From NCBI GenBank assembly GCA_002311385.1, contig DCAE01000135.1, forward strand, positions 51,397 to 115,396: DNA of 64,000 bases. The letters are read 5' to 3'. A program made the position numbers and the translations under genes. The DNA comes from Dehalococcoidia bacterium UBA1141 (GTDB lineage: Bacteria > Chloroflexota > Dehalococcoidia > Lucifugimonadales > UBA3495). The notes beneath the pieces were generated by a model, which was given only the letters and a program-made list of their open reading frames with translations, made no database searches and had not been told where the DNA came from. Below, piece after piece: positions 25,193-33,621 of this stretch (positions are counted from its first letter, which is position 1; each line of letters starts with the position of its first letter).

Positions 25193-25618
25193 ATGAAATT
25201 TGAAGAAGCTCGTCCATTCATGGAGAAAAACCACCGTGCAGTAATCTCTACATACCAAGCCAACGGAGCAATGCAGACCAGTATCGTGGTTTCCGGGGCG
25301 TATCAAGGGAATGCGGCATTTGTTATCGTCCGCGGGGACTCAGCCAAGACGCGTAACCTGCGGCGGGACCCACGTTGCACGGTGATGGCTGTGGATAATG
25401 ACTGGCGCGACTACACCGTGGTGGAGGGACAGGCCCAATTGAAGGACTATCACAACACCCCGGCAGAGGAGTTTCGGGTACTTCTACGGGACGTTTTCCG
25501 GGCCTGCGGAGACAATGACCACCCGGACTGGGAAGAATACGACCAAGCCATGGTGAAACAGGATGCCGTGGTTGTTTTTGTGACGCCCGACCGGGTCTAC
25601 GGTAAGTTGCGGGGGTAA
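25193..25618 (+). CDS. Pyridoxamine-phosphate-oxidase-fold flavin/F420 protein
   Basis: A 141-residue split-barrel protein of the PNPOx-like group (FMN or F420 binding). Features are the helix EARPFMEKNHRAVISTYQANG at the start, the RGDSAKTRNLRRDPRCTVMAV phosphate-binding region, and the VEGQAQL strand. I chose the ATG at 25193, which follows GAGGTGATGAA; the frame is open upstream but the extension has no family match. The reaction could be F420- or FMN-dependent reduction; substrate unknown. A related but distinct copy is at 37051-37467. Confidence 0.85.
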   Translation: MKFEEARPFMEKNHRAVISTYQANGAMQTSIVVSGAYQGNAAFVIVRGDSAKTRNLRRDPRCTVMAVDNDWRDYTVVEGQAQLKDYHNTPAEEFRVLLRDVFRACGDNDHPDWEEYDQAMVKQDAVVVFVTPDRVYGKLRG

Positions 25619-25760
25619 GAGCGAGCGATGTCTGACCTGGAAATCGGGACTCGGCAAACCAGGCTGAGGCACGGTAAATAGCGAATACAATATTGGTAAG
25701 CTAGAATGATAGTTCTTCTTTCGTGAGTAACGGCAGAGGTATCGGCAACGGTGATGATTC

Positions 25761-26165
25761 GTGCCAAAAGTTAGGGATGCCATCCGATTGATTGAAATAG
25801 ATGGTTGGATTCTGGTGCGGACCAAGGGGAGCCACCGACAGTACAAACATCCGTCCAAACCGGGTATCGTTACCATGGCTGGAAATCAAAGTGGCCCCTG
25901 GAACTTGGAACAGCATATTGAAGCAGGCGGCTTTGAGATAACTGGGGAGGGAATGAAATACGTGGTGGTCTATGAGCATACATCTTCCGGCTGGTCGGCG
26001 TATGTGCCCGATCTACCAGGGTGTGTCGCAGCGGGCAAGACCAGAAAAGGGGCGGAAGACCTTGTCCGAGAGGCTATTCCGTTTCACCTAGAAGGTTTGC
26101 GTAAAGCCGACGAGCTTATCCCTGAGCCTGGCGCCTGGACGGAGACGGTAGAAGTAGCAATCTAG
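25761..26165 (+). CDS. HicA-HicB fusion (toxin and antitoxin domains in one frame)
   Basis: A 134-residue protein. Residues 1-60 match HicA mRNA interferase: KVRDAIRLIEIDGWILVRTKGSHRQYKHP, with the catalytic His in GSHRQYKHP. Residues about 65-134 match the RNase-H-like HicB antitoxin fold: MKYVVVYEHTSSGWSAYVPDLPGCVAAGKTRKGA. HicB has no added DNA-binding tail. In most loci hicA and hicB are separate, overlapping genes; here they are joined without a stop between. The start is GTG at 25761. A toxin fused to its antitoxin would be self-inhibited unless cleaved or translated internally from the ATG of MKYVVV (about 25953). Confidence 0.85.
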   Translation: MPKVRDAIRLIEIDGWILVRTKGSHRQYKHPSKPGIVTMAGNQSGPWNLEQHIEAGGFEITGEGMKYVVVYEHTSSGWSAYVPDLPGCVAAGKTRKGAEDLVREAIPFHLEGLRKADELIPEPGAWTETVEVAI

Positions 26166-26239
26166 CTGACTCTGAACTGAATTGCTGCCATCCTTAGGAT
26201 AGACCGAACCGTGCTCGTCCCATAATAAGCCACTGTCAC

Positions 26240-27274
26240 CTACTGCGGCATGACCAATGTTGCGTCTGCCAGGCAGACCAAGTCGCCGCGCTGGTTTAGG
26301 CCCTTTACCTGGCAGGTGATGATTTGGCGGTCATCTTCAAGCCGCTTATCCGTGATTTCTCCTCCGAAGGTGACTACGTCGGTGGTTCGGAAGGGCTCTA
26401 TGGCCCGCATCAGCAGGCTTCCCCCGCCGCATAACGCCTCCAGCGGAAACGAGAGTTGTAGCATCTGGTCCACATAGGACATGGTGGCGGGACCGGAGTT
26501 GACCGTTCCGCCGAAGATGTTCTTTTTGGCGAATTCCTCGTCGGTGTGAATGTTGCTCTCACGGGGCGTTCCCGCCAACCGGAAGTCGTTCTTGCGATTG
26601 ATGATTTCCTGGCTTTCGCCCAAAGTTAGTGTCGCTAATCTGTCTCCCACGGAAATATCGTCGAAGCTCAGTAAGCCGGGTTCAGGATTCTCAACTGGCG
26701 GCGCAACGGGCTCCGGCGATTTGGGGGATGAGCCGTTTTTGGATTTTGGCGTTTGCTTCTGGCCTTTAACGTATTCAAAGATGCAGGTGTAGTCGTACTC
26801 CGCCACCAGTTGGCGCAGTTGGTTTACGGCGGAAACGCGGAAGGTCACGAACTTACTTCCCCGGCGCTCGTACTTTTCCATAACCCGCCTAGTGCCGGTG
26901 ATGGTGTCTCCGGCCTTCGCCGGGCGGTGGCAGCGAATCTCGCACTTGGCAAATGGTGTCTGCCGCCGGGCTGTTATCGAATCCTCTAGGGCGATGAACC
27001 CGTTGTTTTCAGCGATGTTTTCCCGGAGAAGTGGCGCGTAAGACAATACCATGGTGGGCATGGCAACCAACAGCGAGCCGGAATCCTCACCTGGGCCAAC
27101 TAGCTTGTAGCGAGGGTCCGGGTTTTGGGATAGTTCCGCATACTTCGATATATTCTCCTCGGTTAGTCGCACCAAGGTGGTGGTGCCAGCCTGCCCCGGA
27201 ATCACGGCATTGTAGTCCCAGAGTTTTTCGCGAACCTTTGCCATGCCAGCTTTTGCCATGCCAACTTTTGCCAT
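26240..27274 (-). CDS. Double-hotdog MaoC/FAS1-type dehydratase
   Basis: A 344-residue protein with two hotdog domains joined by a Lys/Pro/Ser-rich linker at about 172-198. The N-terminal domain is FAS1-like (RLTEENISKYAELSQNPDPRY; CEIRCHRPAKAGDTITGTRRV) and the C-terminal one MaoC-like (LTLGESQEIINRKNDFRLAGTPRESNIHTDEEFAKK). It resembles a fusion of the two single-hotdog genes at 6279-7105. The first 14 residues (MAKVGMAKAGMAKV) come from three tandem 15-bp units each starting with ATG, so the true start could be any of three. Likely an acyl-CoA or fatty-acid hydratase; substrate unknown. Confidence 0.84.
   Translation of the reverse strand: MAKVGMAKAGMAKVREKLWDYNAVIPGQAGTTTLVRLTEENISKYAELSQNPDPRYKLVGPGEDSGSLLVAMPTMVLSYAPLLRENIAENNGFIALEDSITARRQTPFAKCEIRCHRPAKAGDTITGTRRVMEKYERRGSKFVTFRVSAVNQLRQLVAEYDYTCIFEYVKGQKQTPKSKNGSSPKSPEPVAPPVENPEPGLLSFDDISVGDRLATLTLGESQEIINRKNDFRLAGTPRESNIHTDEEFAKKNIFGGTVNSGPATMSYVDQMLQLSFPLEALCGGGSLLMRAIEPFRTTDVVTFGGEITDKRLEDDRQIITCQVKGLNQRGDLVCLADATLVMPQ
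27230..27274 (-). repeat. Three tandem 15-bp units repeating the start codon
   Basis: Units ATGGCAAAAGTTGGC, ATGGCAAAAGCTGGC and ATGGCAAAGGTTCGC at the start of the double-hotdog gene, read on the minus strand. Each begins with ATG in the same frame, so slippage would add or remove start codons without shifting the frame. Confidence 0.85.
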
Positions 27275-27536
27275 GATGGTATGCCCCTAATCTAAAAATT
27301 TGCTCTCCGGTCGTGCCTGTGGACGCAGACTGGGATTTCGCAGACTATGTTAACCCAACAATGGGCTCGAGGGAACAGTTCTCCGCAATTTCGACCAATC
27401 AGAATTGGGGCAAATGTGATTTGCCTGCAACGGTTGCGGTGCGTGGGCACCTACTCGATAATAGGCCGGTAAACTTCGGACTGGGTTACCGACACAGGAA
27501 GATACAGGCAATCTCAAGGCGAATTAGGGAGGGGAC

Positions 27537-28472
27537 ATGAAAGTAGGTTTTATCGGTTTGGGAACAATGGGCGGAAGCATGGCGTTTAACGCCCTCCAAG
27601 GTGGTCACGAGTTGGTGGTGCACGACATTCGGCGGGAGTCGGCCACGCGTCACCTGGAAGCGGGCGCCGTTTGGGCCGACACCCCCAAGGAGGTGGCCGA
27701 GGCCAGCGACATCGTTCTGACGTCTTTGCCAGGGCCGGTAGAGGTTGAAGCGGTCGCATTGGGCGAGCACGGCATTGGTCAAGGGCTGAGCGCCGGCAAG
27801 GTGTATCTGGACCTCAGCACCAGCACACCCGGCTTAATCCGAAAGATTCACTTGGAGCTTGGCGCTAGGGGAATCGCTGTGTTGGATGCCCCGGTCAGCG
27901 GCGGCCCCAAGGGAGCGGCATCCCGAAACCTGGCTATTTGGGTCGGCGGCGACAAGGCGGTTTTCGACCGCTGCAAGCCGGTGCTGGATGCCATTGGTGA
28001 CAAAGCCTACTACGTGGGTGAAATCGGCTGCGGGTCCATTGCCAAGCTGGTACATAACTGCACCGGCTACGTTATTCAGGCCGCCTTGGCCGAGGTTTTC
28101 ACCATGGGTGTGAAAGCTGGGGTCGAGCCCTTGGCTTTATGGCAGGCTGTACGCAAGGGCGCCACAGGACGAAGAGGGCCTTTCGAGGGATTGGCGGACC
28201 ATTTGCTGCCGGGCAATTTCGATCCCCCGGATTTTGCTCTGCGCTTGGCCCGAAAAGACGTAGACTTAGCTGTGGCCGTGGGCCGGGAATTCGACGTTCC
28301 CATGCGCCTGGCTAACCTGACGCTGATGGAGATGACCGAGGCGTTAAATCGCGGCTGGGGAGACCGGGATTCCCGTGTCGCCATGCTCCTTCAAGAAGAA
28401 AGAGCGGGGGTAGAGGTCAGAGTAGACCCGGAGGTCTTGGCCAAGGCGATCGAAGATGAGTCAGGGGCTTAG
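27537..28472 (+). CDS. 3-hydroxyisobutyrate dehydrogenase-like NAD(P) enzyme
   Basis: A 311-residue beta-hydroxyacid dehydrogenase. The N-terminus has the Rossmann motif GFIGLGTMGGSMA (about 4-16), the substrate loop DAPVSGGPKGA is near residue 119-129, and the catalytic Lys is in GCGSIAKLVHN (about 163-173). The ATG at 27537 is preceded by GGGAGGGGAC. Family members oxidise 3-hydroxyisobutyrate, tartronate semialdehyde or similar acids, so the substrate is open. The last four bases overlap the 3' end of the convergent hicA frame. Confidence 0.9.
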   Translation: MKVGFIGLGTMGGSMAFNALQGGHELVVHDIRRESATRHLEAGAVWADTPKEVAEASDIVLTSLPGPVEVEAVALGEHGIGQGLSAGKVYLDLSTSTPGLIRKIHLELGARGIAVLDAPVSGGPKGAASRNLAIWVGGDKAVFDRCKPVLDAIGDKAYYVGEIGCGSIAKLVHNCTGYVIQAALAEVFTMGVKAGVEPLALWQAVRKGATGRRGPFEGLADHLLPGNFDPPDFALRLARKDVDLAVAVGREFDVPMRLANLTLMEMTEALNRGWGDRDSRVAMLLQEERAGVEVRVDPEVLAKAIEDESGA

Positions 28473-28656
28473 GGGTCAGGGGCCTCGAGATCCCGGCAGA
28501 TTTTCCGCGCGCGAGAAAGGGGTTTATAACGCGGTGTCTGAGGACCGCCGAAGACTTCTGAGTAGCCCGGTTCACGTAGATGCTGTGATTCCCGTCTTCT
28601 CTAAGCAGTACGCAGCCGTGGGACTCGAGATGCCGAATTAGTTCTCGACATCTCAT
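28469..28656 (-). pseudogene. hicA: HicA toxin gene, frameshifted at a CG run
   Basis: HicA-type mRNA interferase overlapping hicB by 4 bp (ATGA). Residues 1-45 fit the family (RELIRHLESHGCVLLREDGNHSIYVNR, catalytic His in GNHS). After FLAR the frame goes wrong: minus-strand sequence reads CTCGCGCGCGGAAAATC, and dropping one CG pair restores KICRDLEAPDP and a TAA at 28471-28469, the normal 61-residue end. As written, the frame runs on to 28417 for 79 residues with an unrelated tail. Either a 2-base slippage in (CG)n has inactivated or phase-switched it, or it is a sequencing error. Confidence 0.75.
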
Positions 28657-28877
28657 CCACCGGAAATCTCGATGGATTCGCGAATTACTTCTTGATCTTC
28701 TAGCGATTCTTCAGCCATAAGCCGATTGGCCTCCAAAACCAACTCGACAGCTTCGTCCAGATTGGCTCGGGCCTCGTCGGGTGTCGCGCCTTGTGTGTTT
28801 GCCCCCGGCAATTCCTCCACAAAGCCAATGTAGCCCTCGGGCACGGCCTTGAAGATGGCAGTCAGTTGGATTTTCAT
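28653..28877 (-). CDS. hicB: HicB family antitoxin
   Basis: A 74-residue RNase-H-like HicB antitoxin: KIQLTAIFKAVPEGYIGFVEELPGANTQGATPDEARANLDEAVELVLE, the typical fold, without an extra DNA-binding domain. It lies before hicA with an ATGA overlap, the hicB-hicA order. The ATG at 28877 follows GGAGTATTCATCC (AGGAG on the minus strand). It should neutralise the adjacent HicA, whose frame is broken in this sequence, and keeps an intact frame itself. Confidence 0.88.
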   Translation of the reverse strand: MKIQLTAIFKAVPEGYIGFVEELPGANTQGATPDEARANLDEAVELVLEANRLMAEESLEDQEVIRESIEISGG

Positions 28878-28914
28878 GGATGAATACTCCTGCGTGGAAA
28901 TTTCACTATTTAAT

Positions 28915-30396
28915 CTACAGGAAGGGCTTCTCCCTTTTCCAACGCAAGTCCGGCCGACGGGCTGCTTGAGCTTCGTCTAACCGCGACACCGGGGTTGTGT
29001 GGGGTGATTGCCGCACAAAATCCGGGTTCTCGCTTATCTCCCGGTCAATATCACGCATCGCTTGGATGAACGAGTCCAGAGTCTCCAGAGTTTCCGACTC
29101 GGTGGGCTCTATCATCAGGGCTTCGTGGACAATCATGGGGAAATACAGGGTTGGCGAATGGAACCCGTAGTCCAGGAGCCGTTTGGCAATCTCCAGACCG
29201 CTGACCCCACGGCTTTTTTGCCAGTCGGCGGAGAAAACAGCCTCGTGCATGCAGGCCCGGTCATAGGGCAGATAGTAGGTGTCCTTCAGGGCCTGCATGA
29301 CGTAGTTGGCGTTTAACACAGCGTTGCCGCTAATCTCCTTCATGCCATCGGCGCCCAGCGTGCGGATGTAGGTGTATGCCCTGACCAAAACACCGAAGTT
29401 GCCATGGAAGCCGCTCATCTTGCCAATGGTGTGTTCCGGCTCGGCGAGGTTGTAGGCGGCACCGTTCGAATCCCCTTGGTGGATAACCACCGGCGCAGGC
29501 AGGAAAGGAGCAAGGGTTTCCCCGACACACACCGGTCCGGCGCCAGGGCCGCCACCGCCGTGAGGGGTGCTGAACGTCTTGTGCAGGTTCAGGTGAGCGA
29601 CATCGAATCCCAGCTCTCCCAGCTTTACCCGGCCAAGTAGGGCGTTCATGTTAGCCCCGTCGCCGTAAACCAGCCCACCGGCCTCATGCACAACTTTGCA
29701 AACTTCCACGATGTTCGTGTCAAAGAGACCCAGTGTGCTGGGTAGGGTAATCATCACGCCAGCTAAGTCCGGTCCGGCTACTTCGTGCAACGCTTCCAAG
29801 TCCACGTTACCGTTCTTATCCGAGGCCAATTCCACCACATCGAACCCGGCCATGGCGGCGGAGGCTGGATTAGTACCGTGGGCACTGTCGGGTATGGCAA
29901 CCTTGCGCCGAGCAGTATCGCCCCTGGCTTGGTGGTAAGCGCGAATCATCAACATCCCAGCGAACTCGCCGTGGGCTCCGGCCAGGGTAGCTAGGCTAAC
30001 GGCGTGGAGCCCGGTTATCTCGCCCAGAAACCCTTGCAATCGGTGGAGGAGTTCCAGAGCCCCCTGAGATTGCTCGGCGGGTTGAAGCGGGTGAATCCCG
30101 GCGAAACCGGGCATGAATGCCACTTCGTCGTTAATCTTCGGGTTGTACTTCATAGTGCAACTACCCAATGGGTAGAAGTTGGTGTCTATGGAAAAGTTAA
30201 GTTGGCTCAGGCATGTGAAGTAATTGACCACTTCGGGCTCCGACACCTCGGGCAGTTCGAGCTCGGCTCTGAGCAGGGACTGGTCGGGCAACTTCTGAAA
30301 GGGTACGTCGCAATCGGGCAAGATGGCGCCTACACGTCCCGGCACGCTGCGGTCCATCAGCAGTCGGGTGGTTTCTCGCGTTGGAAAACTCGCCAT
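28915..30396 (-). CDS. gcvPB: Glycine dehydrogenase (decarboxylating) subunit 2
   Basis: A 493-residue P-protein C-terminal half. It carries the PLP lysine in LNLHKTFSTPHGGGGPGAGPV (about 275-295). With GcvPA it decarboxylates glycine and passes the aminomethyl group to lipoyl-GcvH. The ATG at 30396 overlaps the gcvPA stop by one base (TGATG) with GGAGG upstream, so the two subunits are coupled. It is last in the order gcvT-gcvH-gcvPA-gcvPB, all minus strand. Confidence 0.96.
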   Translation of the reverse strand: MASFPTRETTRLLMDRSVPGRVGAILPDCDVPFQKLPDQSLLRAELELPEVSEPEVVNYFTCLSQLNFSIDTNFYPLGSCTMKYNPKINDEVAFMPGFAGIHPLQPAEQSQGALELLHRLQGFLGEITGLHAVSLATLAGAHGEFAGMLMIRAYHQARGDTARRKVAIPDSAHGTNPASAAMAGFDVVELASDKNGNVDLEALHEVAGPDLAGVMITLPSTLGLFDTNIVEVCKVVHEAGGLVYGDGANMNALLGRVKLGELGFDVAHLNLHKTFSTPHGGGGPGAGPVCVGETLAPFLPAPVVIHQGDSNGAAYNLAEPEHTIGKMSGFHGNFGVLVRAYTYIRTLGADGMKEISGNAVLNANYVMQALKDTYYLPYDRACMHEAVFSADWQKSRGVSGLEIAKRLLDYGFHSPTLYFPMIVHEALMIEPTESETLETLDSFIQAMRDIDREISENPDFVRQSPHTTPVSRLDEAQAARRPDLRWKREKPFL

Positions 30397-31766
30397 CAGG
30401 CTACCTCCGCCAAGGCCGACACCAAGGCGTCAATGTCCTGTCGGGAGTTCATTTCAGTCACGCAGAGCAGCATACCGTCGGGGATTGTTTTGGTAACGTC
30501 CAAGCCACCGAGAATATTTCGCTCCAGCAGGCGGCGGTTGATTTCCGTAGGCGATTCGGGGCATTTCACCACGAACTCTTGGAAGAACGGACCGTCGATG
30601 GGCAAATCAAAGCCGGGCAAGGCTGCAATGGCAGCCGCGGCGTAATGGGCTTTGTGATAGCACAACTCGGCCACCTGACGCATGCCCTGTTTACCCATTG
30701 CCGCCAGATAAACGGTGGCGGCTAGCGCATACAAGGCTTCATTGGTGCAGATATTGCTGGTGGCCCGCTCCCGACGGATGTGCTGCTCCCGAGTCTGCAG
30801 AGTTAGCACGTATCCGGTTTTCCCGTGGGTGTCCACGGTGCGTCCGGAAAGTCGACTGGGCATCTGCCGGATGTATTCCTCTTTGGTGGCGAAAAGGCCC
30901 ACGTAAGGGCCGCCGAAACTTGCGGGAATGCCCAGCGGTTGGCCCTCGGCAGTGACAATGTCGGCCCCCAATTCACCGGGAGGGTTGAACATACCCAGGG
31001 CGGTGGTGTCGGTGGACACGACGATGAGAGCGCCCTCAACATGGGCCGCATCCGATTGCTTCGCCAAGTCCTCAATGTATCCGAAGTAGTTGGGGTACTG
31101 GACGATCAAACAAGCAGTATCGCCATCGATGCCGGGGTTTTCCGTCGGCACGGTTGTAGTCTCGATTGCCTGAGCCTGGCAGTAGGTGCGAATCACCTGT
31201 TGGAACGTCGGCGAAAGGGATGAGGAAAGCGCCACTTTGCTTCGCTTAGTCACCCGGCAGGCCATGAGAGCCCCTTCGGCCAAGGCGGTGGCGTTGTCGT
31301 ACATTCCTGCGTTGGCAACTTCCATGCCGAACAAGTTGCAGACCAGCGTCTGAAACTCGAAAATGACCTGTAATGTGCCTTGGCTAGCTTCGGCCTGATA
31401 CGGGGTATAAGCGGTGAGGAATTCGCCTCTAGTCACCAAGGCTTTTACGATGGCGGGAATAAAGTGGTGGTATGAGCCAGCGCCCAAGAAAGAAGGGCCC
31501 GCTGCTAAAGGGCGATTGCGGGAAGCCAAAGCACCCAGTTCTTGCTGAATTTCCAGTTCCGAAAGTGGCCCGGGCAGGTTCAAGGACGGGTTACGGAAGG
31601 AGTCCGGGATGTCTAGGAACAACTCGTCGATGGAGCTTAGGCCCAGGGCCGAGAGAACCTTATTTTGTTCGTCCGGGGTGTTCGGTATGTAGTGGGACTG
31701 AAAGTGCCCGTTTCCGGTATTGCTCTTGCTGCTGGCCTGCGACTGGGGCTGGGATGATGAGGTCAC
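30396..31766 (-). CDS. gcvPA: Glycine dehydrogenase (decarboxylating) subunit 1
   Basis: A 456-residue P-protein N-terminal half, recognised by the opening HYIPNTPDEQNKVLSALG and the central YTPYQAEASQGTLQVIFEFQT (binding region shared by the family). I chose the GTG at 31766, which overlaps the gcvH stop as GTGA; the longer frame from 31856 would run through gcvH. A Ser/Gln-rich stretch of about 25 residues precedes the usual start of the family. Works with GcvPB as an alpha2-beta2 P-protein. Confidence 0.95.
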   Translation of the reverse strand: MTSSSQPQSQASSKSNTGNGHFQSHYIPNTPDEQNKVLSALGLSSIDELFLDIPDSFRNPSLNLPGPLSELEIQQELGALASRNRPLAAGPSFLGAGSYHHFIPAIVKALVTRGEFLTAYTPYQAEASQGTLQVIFEFQTLVCNLFGMEVANAGMYDNATALAEGALMACRVTKRSKVALSSSLSPTFQQVIRTYCQAQAIETTTVPTENPGIDGDTACLIVQYPNYFGYIEDLAKQSDAAHVEGALIVVSTDTTALGMFNPPGELGADIVTAEGQPLGIPASFGGPYVGLFATKEEYIRQMPSRLSGRTVDTHGKTGYVLTLQTREQHIRRERATSNICTNEALYALAATVYLAAMGKQGMRQVAELCYHKAHYAAAAIAALPGFDLPIDGPFFQEFVVKCPESPTEINRRLLERNILGGLDVTKTIPDGMLLCVTEMNSRQDIDALVSALAEVA

Positions 31767-32155
31767 GACTGCCCGCTGGTGAACGACTCGTACTCTTCGG
31801 AGGTCATCAGCGCGTCGATTTCCGAGGTGTCGCTCACGGTGACCTTGATTAACCAACCTTCCCCAAACGGGTCTTTATTGGCAATCTCCGGATGGTCCAA
31901 AAGAGCTTCGTTGATTTCGACGACTTCACCGTTTACCGGAGAGAATAAATCGGACACGGATTTTACGGATTCAATCTCACCCATTTTCCCCATCAAAGTG
32001 ACGTTCGCTCCCAGCTTTGGCAATTCGACAAAAACGATGTCCCCCAACTGGTCTTGGGCGAAATCGGTGATTCCGACAGTCGCCCGGTCCGAAGCTGCGT
32101 CATCTAGCTTGATCCACTCGTGTTCCTTGCTGTATTTTCGGTCATTGGGATTCAA
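31763..32155 (-). CDS. gcvH: Glycine cleavage system H protein
   Basis: A 130-residue lipoyl carrier. The lipoylated lysine is in GEIESVKSVSDLFSP (Lys in SVKS), with GDIVFVELPKLGANV before and VNGEVVEINEAL after, as in all H proteins. It shuttles the aminomethyl group from P-protein to T-protein and is reoxidised by dihydrolipoamide dehydrogenase, which is not encoded here. It overlaps gcvPA by 4 bp and lies 138 bp after gcvT. Confidence 0.97.
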   Translation of the reverse strand: MNPNDRKYSKEHEWIKLDDAASDRATVGITDFAQDQLGDIVFVELPKLGANVTLMGKMGEIESVKSVSDLFSPVNGEVVEINEALLDHPEIANKDPFGEGWLIKVTVSDTSEIDALMTSEEYESFTSGQS

Positions 32156-32293
32156 TTTGCTCTCTACCTCCTGCCCCTTTTAGCCTTTCTATTTCGTCCG
32201 TTGGTCAAACCGATTCGATGTTGAGCCCGCTCAGTCGGTTCACCCAATCCAGGATTTATGGTATTGGACCCGATTATTTGGAACGGGACCGGA

Positions 32294-33421
32294 TTATTTG
32301 GCACGAGAATAGAAAGGTAGTGGCACCACTTTCCCTGGCGATATTCGTCCGCGTATATCGATATCCAGCGTCTGGCCCAGTATGGCGTGACGCTCCAAAA
32401 CGTAGCCCATGGCGATGCTGGTGTCAAGCGTGGGGGAATAGCTGCCGCTGGTGATCTGGCCCACCTGCTGCCCTTGGTCCAATATTGGGTATTCTGCCCT
32501 GGGAGCGCTACGGCCGGGGAGAGTCAGGCCCACCAGGGTATTTTTAACACCATGCTCTAGTTGATGGCCCAGAGCCGCTGAGCCTACGAATTCTTTGTCG
32601 GACCGAACAAAACGTTTCAGTCCTGCCTCTATGGGACTGGTATTCTCGTCAATCTCGTGGCCGTGCAGGGGCAAGCCGGCTTCCAGCCTAAGCACATCTC
32701 TGGCGCCCAAGCCGCAGGGCAATGCGCCAGCGTCCACCAATGACTTCCAAATTGTCTCGGCGTCGCCCGACGCAACAACAAGCTCGAAGCCGTCCTCTCC
32801 GGTATATCCGGTCCGCCCGGCGAAGAACCGCAGTTTTCTATCAATGACACCCTCTCCCGCAAAAATGCCCTCTCCCCAAGAAAACATCCTGAGGCTGGAG
32901 AGCGGAGCCCCGCTGTCTAGCAGGCAACATGCGTCAAGGAGTCCGGCGGCACGTGGTCCTTGGACTGCAATCAATGCGGTGTCCATGGTGCGGTCAACTA
33001 TCTGGCAACCGGTGGGGAATTTCTCGGCTATCCAACGTTGGAACCAGTCCACCACCGTCACCCGATTGCCAGCGTTGGGTATAAGCAGGAAGCGGTCTTG
33101 CTCCAAGCGGTAGAATATCGTGTCGTCGATGACCCCGCCGCTTTCATTGCATATAAAGCAGTAACGGGCTCGGCCCACGGCCAGGCTTTGCGCCGAGCCG
33201 GTGAGCACCCAGTCCAGGAACTCTGTTGACTTGGTCCCGGAGATGTAAAGGCGGCCCATGTGGGACACATCGAAGACGCCGACATCCGTTCGGACGGCAT
33301 TTACCTCTGCCAGTATGCCAGAATATTGGACCGGCATATCCCAACCACCGAAGGGAACGGTGCGAGCCCCCATCGCTAGGTGGGTGGAATAGAGGGTTGT
33401 CTGCAGTGTTGATTCGGCCAA
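32294..33421 (-). CDS. gcvT: Glycine cleavage system aminomethyltransferase (T protein)
   Basis: A 375-residue T protein that takes the aminomethyl group from GcvH and makes methylene-tetrahydrofolate and ammonia. N-terminal family sequence HLAMGARTVPFGGWDMPVQYSGI and DVSHMGRLYISG, RTGYTGEDGFELVV near residue 190-203 and the end region YSPTLDTSIAMGYVL are typical. It lacks the KGCxxGQE motif seen in the YgfZ-like paralogue at 10195-11277. First gene of the gcv operon; I see no clear glycine riboswitch in the 200 bp before it. Confidence 0.95.
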   Translation of the reverse strand: MAESTLQTTLYSTHLAMGARTVPFGGWDMPVQYSGILAEVNAVRTDVGVFDVSHMGRLYISGTKSTEFLDWVLTGSAQSLAVGRARYCFICNESGGVIDDTIFYRLEQDRFLLIPNAGNRVTVVDWFQRWIAEKFPTGCQIVDRTMDTALIAVQGPRAAGLLDACCLLDSGAPLSSLRMFSWGEGIFAGEGVIDRKLRFFAGRTGYTGEDGFELVVASGDAETIWKSLVDAGALPCGLGARDVLRLEAGLPLHGHEIDENTSPIEAGLKRFVRSDKEFVGSAALGHQLEHGVKNTLVGLTLPGRSAPRAEYPILDQGQQVGQITSGSYSPTLDTSIAMGYVLERHAILGQTLDIDIRGRISPGKVVPLPFYSRAK

Positions 33422-33552
33422 AAGTTCCTCTTATGTGGCGTGCGCGCAATAGCGGTGGCAGGCAGGGCCGTGCGTTAATTGCGGATTGGATGATAACTCT
33501 CGCCCAGGCTCGGCGCAAGGGTCTGCATTTGGGCAGTTCACACCTGCCTCTG

Positions 33553-33561
33553 TGCTATAAT
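33553..33561 (+). promoter_or_regulatory. Extended -10 promoter element
   Basis: TGCTATAAT at 33553-33561 is a full TGnTATAAT extended -10, about 60 bp before the short-chain dehydrogenase start at 33622. The -35 is poor, as is usual with extended -10 promoters. Confidence 0.55.
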
Positions 33562-33621
33562 CCCGGCGGCTGGCAGGCACAGCGGAGAAGCTGAGAAAAC
33601 GACGTTACGGCAGAGGATATC

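Noticed and set aside
27313..27540. A 75-codon frame upstream of the 3-hydroxyisobutyrate dehydrogenase gene
   Set aside because: It overlaps the next gene's ribosome site and start and has no family match or ribosome site of its own.
33422..33621. Glycine riboswitch before gcvT
   Set aside because: I looked for the paired aptamer pattern on the minus strand and did not find the conserved core; only an extended -10 for the opposite gene is clear.
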